Assembly: GCA_024274695.1 (NCBI GenBank) | Contig: JAJSAI010000031.1 | Coordinates: 1 to 47,496, forward strand | Direction of reading: 5' to 3' | Origin: an archaeon | Lineage (GTDB): Archaea; B1Sed10-29; JAJSAI01 | DNA: 47,496 bases | Shown: piece by piece, positions 44,140-47,496 of the stretch | Position numbering within the stretch: the first letter of the stretch is position 1 | Layout of the letters: each line of letters starts with the position of its first letter | The notes under the pieces: model-generated | The model's database searches: none | Seen by the model: the letters and a program-made list of their open reading frames with translations, nothing else | Told to the model about the DNA's origin: nothing | Made by a program: the position numbers and the translations under genes

Positions 44140-44978
44140 CCTTTTAGCAGGGAGGACACGTACCTTTCCGTGCCTTTTATCACGAGCCCCTTGTTTCCAA
44201 GAGTTGTTGGAATGCTGGGAACCGAAAACGTTTTTTCCTTACGTATTCTAGTCTGAAGGTATTCGGAAAGCCTGCGGATCGCGAGATCCAGTCTCTCTTC
44301 CAGCGTTTCAGGAACATATTCCTGTACTTCCTCCTCTAGCACGTGTTCTATTATGTGCTTTTCAGGGAGCTGTATCCAGGCTTTTTTCACTTTTTCGGGT
44401 TTTAGCACGTGACCGAACACGTTAGCAGAAGGCCTGTTCACGAGTTTTCCTCCCATGACCACGACCAACGGTTTTTTGAGAGTTCCCAGGTTGTACAATC
44501 GGAAAAAAGAGTCCTTCCAGGCGAACGCGTCAAATCCCCAGCCCCTGAACAAAGGAACCCTTCTCTCGTTTATGAGCTCTAGCTTGAACAGGATCTCGTG
44601 GTACTCCTTGTTGCTCACGCTCTTTTTCTCAGACTCCTGCATTTTCGGGAGCGTGTTGATTTCCATGCTCTTTCTCTGGGAGAAATCTTTTCTGATGCCA
44701 AGCAGTTCACTCACGGTGTCCCTGAACAGTCTCTTCTTTTTCTCGTCAGGAACTCTTTTGGGAAGGAGGGCCAGCAGAGAATACCCCCTGGGAATGTTCG
44801 TTCCAAAATTTTTTCCCAGCCCCGCGATCTCCAGCAGGGACTCCGGGGTCACATTCTCTATGAACAGTTGAGAGGATACAGGGAACTGGTCGGCAAACCC
44901 CTCGGATTCTAAAAAAAGCGCGACCATGTCCTCGGCTATTACTCTCGAGGCCTGTTCAAAGAACTTCAACCCTACCAT
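44136..44978 (-). CDS. hypothetical protein
   Basis: 280 residues, soluble, no signal peptide. Visible pieces: an acidic N-terminal helix, ESLLEIAGLGKNFGTNIPRG, WGFDAFAWKDSFFRLYNLG and a charged Glu-rich stretch near 215-240. I do not recognise it. Its start lies 23 nt inside the upstream swivel-domain gene, so the two are coupled and may act together. Confidence 0.7.
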   Translation of the reverse strand: MVGLKFFEQASRVIAEDMVALFLESEGFADQFPVSSQLFIENVTPESLLEIAGLGKNFGTNIPRGYSLLALLPKRVPDEKKKRLFRDTVSELLGIRKDFSQRKSMEINTLPKMQESEKKSVSNKEYHEILFKLELINERRVPLFRGWGFDAFAWKDSFFRLYNLGTLKKPLVVVMGGKLVNRPSANVFGHVLKPEKVKKAWIQLPEKHIIEHVLEEEVQEYVPETLEERLDLAIRRLSEYLQTRIRKEKTFSVPSIPTTLGNKGLVIKGTERYVSSLLKG

Positions 44979-45279
44979 CCTCTGACACTCTCACGTCTTT
45001 CCCCAGCAGGCGAGAGGCTTCTTCCGGGCTTATCCTGACGCAGGGTATTCCAAGTTCTCTCAGGTAAATCCCAATGTGCGACAGGAAACCTCCTTCTGTT
45101 ATTATCACTCCCTTGCCTTTGCTCAATGCGAGAAGCTCCTTCAAGCTACTCTTTTTTGGCTCGAGCAGTACTATTCTACCGTTTAAGTCCTCCTCGTCCC
45201 GGAACAGTACTACTTTACCTGACGCTATTCCAGGAGAAATCACTTTTCCTTGAAGGATCTTCTTTGTCGTATGAATCAC
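44956..45279 (-). CDS. free-standing PEP-utilising enzyme mobile (phosphohistidine swivel) domain
   Basis: 107 residues. GKVISPGIASGKVVLFRDEED and IITEGGFLSHIGIYLRELGIPCVRI match the mobile domain of PEP synthase and pyruvate phosphate dikinase, including the phosphorylatable His after SH. The usual ATP-grasp and PEP-binding domains are absent. It overlaps the unknown gene downstream by 23 nt and the end of the radical SAM frame by 65 nt. Function as a single domain is unknown; it may work with the partner gene. Confidence 0.82.
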   Translation of the reverse strand: MIHTTKKILQGKVISPGIASGKVVLFRDEEDLNGRIVLLEPKKSSLKELLALSKGKGVIITEGGFLSHIGIYLRELGIPCVRISPEEASRLLGKDVRVSEDGRVEVL

Positions 45280-46419
45280 CCTCTTTGAGGATGTTTAATG
45301 CTAACTTTTTATATTTTACCACCTGAGGCCATACCCATTTTATGAGTTGACTTTCATACTTGCAGTTGGGTGGATGCGCCATTATATTGCCTGAAACATA
45401 TGCTAGAAATGGGCAGCTTCCTCCTTGACAAAGATTTTTTGAGAACAGAAAGCAGGATGAACATTCTTTCTTTAGTTTGCTAACTCGATTGTTCAGCAAA
45501 GATATTACAGGGGCTTCAAAGGCTTTTTCTAAAGTATTTATTTTAGAGAGATCAGCTAATTTAAAGAAATTATTATCTAGACTTGATGTCCTGTTACATA
45601 TGCTGATGCTACCGTCCCAGTCTACTGAAAGGTAATGTTTGGTTAACATGCATCCTGGGCTGAAGTGGCAGTAAGGAAGAGGTCTGTTGAAAATGATTGA
45701 TTGAACTATTCTATAAAATGTAGGTATGTTTATGGGGTCAGTGTCGTTACTCCAACATTTAAATAGATTTTTCATAAACTCAATATATTCTTGATGAGAA
45801 ACATGTATCTCGTCAAAATTTTTTACGGCGTTTCCTGAATAAACAAGAGGACTAGGTTGTAATCCAATTCCTTCTTCTTTAAAGAAATAATATATATCTT
45901 CTGCCCGGTTAACGTGATATCTTGTAATAACAATAATTGCTCCGATTGTTTTTTGTGTTTTTTAAGCATTCTTAAATTTTTTAAAACTTTTGTATGAGTT
46001 CCCTTGCCTTCATAATCTACTCTTAAAAGATCATGAATTTCTTTTGGTCCATCTAAACTAGAAGAAACATATGTGTGATATTTAGAAAAAAGAGAAACCC
46101 ATTTTTTGTTAAGTAATGTTGCATTTGTTTGAATTTTTACTTTTAAAAACAAATTTTGATTGTTTAGTGCGTTAAAAATTTCTTTTAATGCTTTTTTATA
46201 TTTTTCTAAACCCCAAAGAAGAGGTTCTCCTCCATGAAAAAGAATTTCTAAAGTGGATATTTTATTTTTGATTATATATTCTTTTGTCATTTCAATAAGT
46301 TTTTGAAAAAGTTCGAATGACATTTCTTTTTTATCTTAGTGAGGAACATAACAATATCGGCAATTAAGATTGCAAGCATTTCTTACGGGTCGTATCATTA
46401 ATGATAAAGTTTTAGACAT
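45215..46419 (-). pseudogene. radical SAM/SPASM peptide maturase, frame broken twice
   Basis: Read through, the product would be about 400 residues: radical SAM cluster site CNLNCRYCYV near residue 16, FHGGEPLL, SSSLDGPKEIH, then a C-terminal SPASM domain with many cysteines (YCHFSPGC, ISICNR, ECSSCFL...CQGGSCPF, NCKY). Two lesions: an in-frame TAA at 46336-46338 (one base from a sense codon) and a one-base shift in one of the A6 tracts at about 45949-45963, after which VITRYHVNRAEDIYYFF reads on in the frame of the last ORF. Both fragments keep family motifs. It is either a recent pseudogene or bears sequencing errors. It directly follows the YxD peptide. Confidence 0.82.
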
Positions 46420-46428
46420 ATTATTCAC

Positions 46429-46539
46429 TTAATATCTATCAACATAATCTACTCCTGCCCAATTATCATCATAATGATCAATATATTCATCAATATAATT
46501 ATCATCATATTCATCTTCATAAATATTATTAAATTTCAT
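46429..46539 (-). CDS. candidate RiPP precursor with Tyr-x-Asp tetrad repeats
   Basis: 36 residues, too short for the ORF track. After MKFNNI the aromatic residues fall every four residues: YEDE, YDDN, YIDE, YIDH, YDDN, WAGV(D), YVDR, Y. The peptide is strongly acidic and has no hydrophobic helix. Its stop is 9 nt before the ATG of the radical SAM/SPASM frame (or next to a GTG at 46428). A TATA-like TTTTATTATAAAAAG lies about 28 bp before its ATG. Small peptide plus SPASM-type radical SAM enzyme is the standard arrangement of radical-SAM RiPPs, and aromatic-x-Asp/Asn motifs are known crosslink sites in cyclophane (triceptide) RiPPs. Function is inferred. Confidence 0.72.
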   Translation of the reverse strand: MKFNNIYEDEYDDNYIDEYIDHYDDNWAGVDYVDRY

Positions 46540-46560
46540 AATTTTTTAAAAAGAAAAAAT

Positions 46561-46617
46561 ACTTTTTATAATAAAAGGCGGACAAGAAACATTTTTTGAA
46601 TCCATTTTTATACCCCC
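46561..46617 (-). promoter_or_regulatory. promoter region of the YxD peptide/radical SAM pair
   Basis: Two TATA candidates on the minus strand: TTTTATTATAAAAAGT (46561-46576), which would give a leaderless peptide message, and GGGGGTATAAAAATGG (46602-46617), which would give a leader of about 40 nt. The surrounding 130 bp is extremely AT-rich and otherwise empty. Confidence 0.5.
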
Positions 46618-46670
46618 TTTTTAAATTTTTGATTATATCTTTTATTTTTTTAAAATAAAAAATTTTCTGC

Positions 46671-46711
46671 CGGGCCCAGTGGGATCCGAAAGGGAAGACA
46701 CCTGTGGTTTC
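46671..46711. repeat. 41-bp direct repeat, copy 1
   Basis: CGGGCCCAGTGGGATCCGAA... is identical to 47206-47246 except one base. The start (GGGCCCA followed by a GGGATYCGAA-like stretch) resembles the 3' end of tRNA-Arg on the same strand (GGGCCCACCGGGATTCGAA), so it may derive from a tRNA 3' end. The two copies bracket both tRNA genes. Confidence 0.85.
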
Positions 46712-46772
46712 ATACCAGGAATTTCCAATTCCGGGATGATTCGGAAAGGCCTTTGCCTTTCCGATACTTCCC
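46692..46772 (-). ncRNA. structured repeat element, copy A
   Basis: On the minus strand it folds as: closing stem GGGAAG/CTTCCC; hairpin CGGAAAGGC/GCCTTTCCG; linker AATCAT; hairpin CCCGGAATT/AATTCCTGG; linker TATGAA; small hairpin ACC-ACA-GGT. Same plan as copies B, C and D, with different stem sequences and matched partners. Opposite orientation to the other three. Confidence 0.65.
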
Positions 46773-46809
46773 TTTACTCTCTTCCCTTCTTCCAAGGGAA
46801 AGGGGTAAT

Positions 46810-46889
46810 AGGGGAATACCAAAAGGCGAAGCCTTTTGGATTATCTAAGAACCCAGGGGGCTCTTGGTATAAAACCGTAGGTTGTCCCT
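46810..46889 (+). ncRNA. structured repeat element, copy B
   Basis: Closing stem AGGG/CCCT, hairpin CCAAAAGGC-GAA-GCCTTTTGG, linker ATTAT, a longer hairpin around AGAACCC/GGGCTCT (one mismatch), linker TATAAA, hairpin ACC-GTA-GGT. Almost identical to copy D over about 93 bp including the preceding GGGAAAGGGGTAATAGGGG. It ends 5 bp from the 3' end of tRNA-Arg, facing it. Confidence 0.68.
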
Positions 46890-46894
46890 GTCAG

Positions 46895-46968
46895 CGGGCC
46901 CACCGGGATTCGAACCCGGGTCACAAGCTCCGGAGGCTCGCATTCTGTCCAGGCTAAACTATGGGCCC
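46895..46968 (-). tRNA. tRNA-Arg(CCG)
   Basis: Cloverleaf on the minus strand: acceptor GGGCCCA/TGGGCCC, D arm GTTT/GAAT, anticodon stem CGAGC/GCTTG with loop CTCCGGA (anticodon CCG), T arm CCGGG/CCCGG with TTCGAAT, discriminator G. CCA is not encoded. It lies 26 bp downstream of the permuted tRNA-Ser trailer stem with no TATA box between, so the two are probably co-transcribed. Confidence 0.9.
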
Positions 46969-46994
46969 CTCCTGCATCACGGTTAGGATGAGGC

Positions 46995-47144
46995 GGGAGA
47001 GTGCTCAGCATTTTTGATCTCGAGGCCAGCGCGTTGACCACTCCGCCATCCCGGCGCTAACGCCGGGAGTGGGATTCGAACCCACGAGGGCAAAAGCCCA
47101 CTGGCTCGCTCGTCTGACCAGGCTTTTCAGAAAAGCACTCTCCC
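46995..47144 (-). tRNA. circularly permuted tRNA-Ser(CGA), 3' half before 5' half
   Basis: In transcript order: leader stem GGGAGAGTGC (47144-47135); 3' half 47106-47061 (A38, stem GCCAG, serine-type variable arm GGGC-TTTT-GCCC, T arm GTGGG-TTCGAAT-CCCAC, acceptor TCCCGGC, G73); 5-nt spacer TTAGC; 5' half 47055-47019 (acceptor GCCGGGA, D arm GCG/CGC, stem CTGGC, loop CTCGAG); trailer stem GCACTCTCCC (47004-46995). Acceptor strands and anticodon stem pair perfectly across the halves. Leader and trailer pair over 10-11 bp. At the 37/38 joint there is a full bulge-helix-bulge: CTCG with CGAG, bulges AG^A and CG^A. Joining gives an 83-nt tRNA-Ser reading UCG. Confidence 0.93.
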
Positions 47145-47165
47145 AAGAAAAGTTTTGGTCCCGGC

Positions 47166-47178
47166 GTTTTTATTACTT
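47166..47178 (-). promoter_or_regulatory. TATA box of the permuted tRNA-Ser / tRNA-Arg unit
   Basis: AGTAATAAAAACG on the minus strand, centred about 26 bp before 47145. The predicted transcript start falls at the first base of the GGGAGAGTGC leader stem, which supports the full permuted precursor as the primary transcript. Confidence 0.6.
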
Positions 47179-47205
47179 TTCCTAATCCTGGAAAAGAAGG
47201 AATGG

Positions 47206-47246
47206 CGGGCCCAGTGGGATCCGAAAGGGAAGACACCTGCGGTTTC
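47206..47246. repeat. 41-bp direct repeat, copy 2
   Basis: Forty of 41 bases match 46671-46711. After the shared GGTTTC the two copies part: copy 1 continues into the two large hairpins of element A, while copy 2 goes straight to a CCCTCTACCCTCTTCCCTTCTTT tract that resembles the sequence on the far side of element A. The hairpins appear to be missing from copy 2. Confidence 0.85.
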
Positions 47247-47286
47247 TCCCTCTACCCTCTTCCCTTCTTTAGGTAAAGGGAGGCTC

Positions 47287-47370
47287 ATAAGGGGATACCA
47301 AAAGGGCGTTGCCCTTTTGGATCATCCAGGAACCTTTGGTTCCTGGTATGAAACCGTAGGTGCCCCTTAT
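47287..47370 (+). ncRNA. structured repeat element, copy C
   Basis: Best-paired copy: closing stem ATAAGGGG/CCCCTTAT (8 bp), hairpin CCAAAAGGGC-GTT-GCCCTTTTGG, linker ATCAT, hairpin CCAGGAACC-TTT-GGTTCCTGG, linker TATGAA, hairpin ACC-GTA-GGT. Stems differ from copies A and D by compensated changes; linkers are nearly constant. Confidence 0.7.
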
Positions 47371-47414
47371 TCGGGTGAGGAGGGTAAAGAAAAATTTAGA
47401 AGGGAAAGGGGTAA

Positions 47415-47496
47415 TAGGGGAATACCAAAAGGCGAAGCCTTTTGGATTATCCAAGAACCCAGGGGGTTCTTGGTATAAAACCGTAGGTTGTCCCTA
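47415..47496 (+). ncRNA. structured repeat element, copy D (at window end)
   Basis: Closing stem TAGGG/CCCTA, hairpin CCAAAAGGC-GAA-GCCTTTTGG, linker ATTAT, hairpin CCAAGAACCC-AGG-GGGTTCTTGG, linker TATAAA, hairpin ACC-GTA-GGT. It differs from copy B by two bases in the body, and both restore or strengthen pairing. The window ends on its last base pair. Confidence 0.68.

Noticed and set aside
45940-45970. Programmed frameshifting in the A tracts of the radical SAM gene
   Set aside because: Plausible slippery runs, but the independent stop codon upstream argues for simple lesions.
46336-46338. Recoding of the UAA in the radical SAM frame
   Set aside because: No recoding signal is visible, UAA is not the pyrrolysine codon, and the gene also carries a frameshift, so damage or sequence error is more likely.
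46547-46604. 19-codon frame upstream of the YxD peptide
   Set aside because: Its ATG is part of a TATA-like sequence, and the frame has no features beyond AT-rich composition.
46841-47041. ORFs of the track across the tRNA and repeat zone (46529-46822, 46679-46957, 46841-47041, 47155-47478, 47269-47454)
   Set aside because: They run through tRNA-Arg, the permuted tRNA or the folded repeats and have no protein-like features.
46995-47144. Two separate trans-split tRNA halves
   Set aside because: The halves are only 5 nt apart on one strand, share one promoter, and the leader pairs with the trailer, so a single permuted transcript is simpler.
46671-47496. CRISPR array
   Set aside because: Repeats are few, differ in length and orientation, are not regularly spaced, and no cas gene is present.

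Overview
The window is archaeal. Evidence: TATA boxes placed about 25-30 bp before many start codons (leaderless-style starts), a tRNA with a bulge-helix-bulge intron, an AglB/STT3 oligosaccharyltransferase, archaeal fibrillarin and Nop5, an archaeal-type LeuRS, and a Tad/archaellum-related pilus machine. The unusual tRNA genes and the compact, overlapping gene layout suggest a DPANN-type or similarly reduced lineage, but no marker here fixes the phylum. The right end stops inside a repeat, so it may be a contig end.

Layout. (1) 1-6292, minus strand: a type IV pilus-like operon with a VirB11/TadA-type ATPase, two TadC-type membrane proteins and five small pilin-like proteins rich in N-X-S/T sequons. 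(2) 6350-8031: a cis-prenyltransferase beside a geranylgeranyl-reductase-like flavoprotein, plausibly making the polyprenol carrier for glycans. (3) 8119-9459: a P-loop ATPase (DUF4143 type) bracketed by two 60-bp direct repeats, each made of two palindromes. (4) 9447-11088: a PHP phosphoesterase and an atypical SDR. (5) 11166-16593: a possible small zinc peptide, sulfate-activation genes cysD-cysN, two alkaline-phosphatase-superfamily enzymes, a small RHH-like protein and an acyltransferase. (6) 16646-20650, plus strand: UDP-glucose dehydrogenase, UDP-uronate epimerase, nucleotidyltransferase and UDP-glucuronate decarboxylase. (7) 36722-20652, minus strand: one long run of dolichol-kinase-like protein, AglB, a MraY/GPT-type phosphosugar transferase, two epimerases, five glycosyltransferase genes (one a double-domain fusion), a second nucleotide-sugar dehydrogenase, a flippase, an FkbM methyltransferase and an acyltransferase. 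Regions 2, 6 and 7 together cover lipid carrier, sugar donors, glycan assembly, flipping and transfer to protein; the pilins in region 1 are obvious candidate acceptors.

(8) 36773-44139 is mainly information processing: an intron-containing tRNA-Ile(UAU), a membrane-anchored thiol oxidoreductase, a nop5/fibrillarin operon holding two membrane-protein genes, LeuRS and acylphosphatase. (9) 44136-46539 holds an unknown gene, a free-standing phosphohistidine swivel domain, and a strongly AT-rich insert with a 36-residue peptide of repeated Tyr-x-Asp tetrads directly upstream of a radical SAM/SPASM gene. That pair looks like an undescribed RiPP system, although the maturase reading frame carries one stop and one homopolymer frameshift. 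(10) 46671-47496 holds tRNA-Arg(CCG), a circularly permuted tRNA-Ser(CGA) gene (3' half before 5' half, with a full bulge-helix-bulge and pairing leader and trailer), and four copies of an ~80-nt structured element whose stems covary while the linkers stay constant.

The strongest candidates for undescribed biology are the permuted tRNA-Ser, the YxD peptide/radical SAM pair and the covarying repeat element. The palindrome-flanked ATPase cassette and the tRNA-Ile(UAU) come next.
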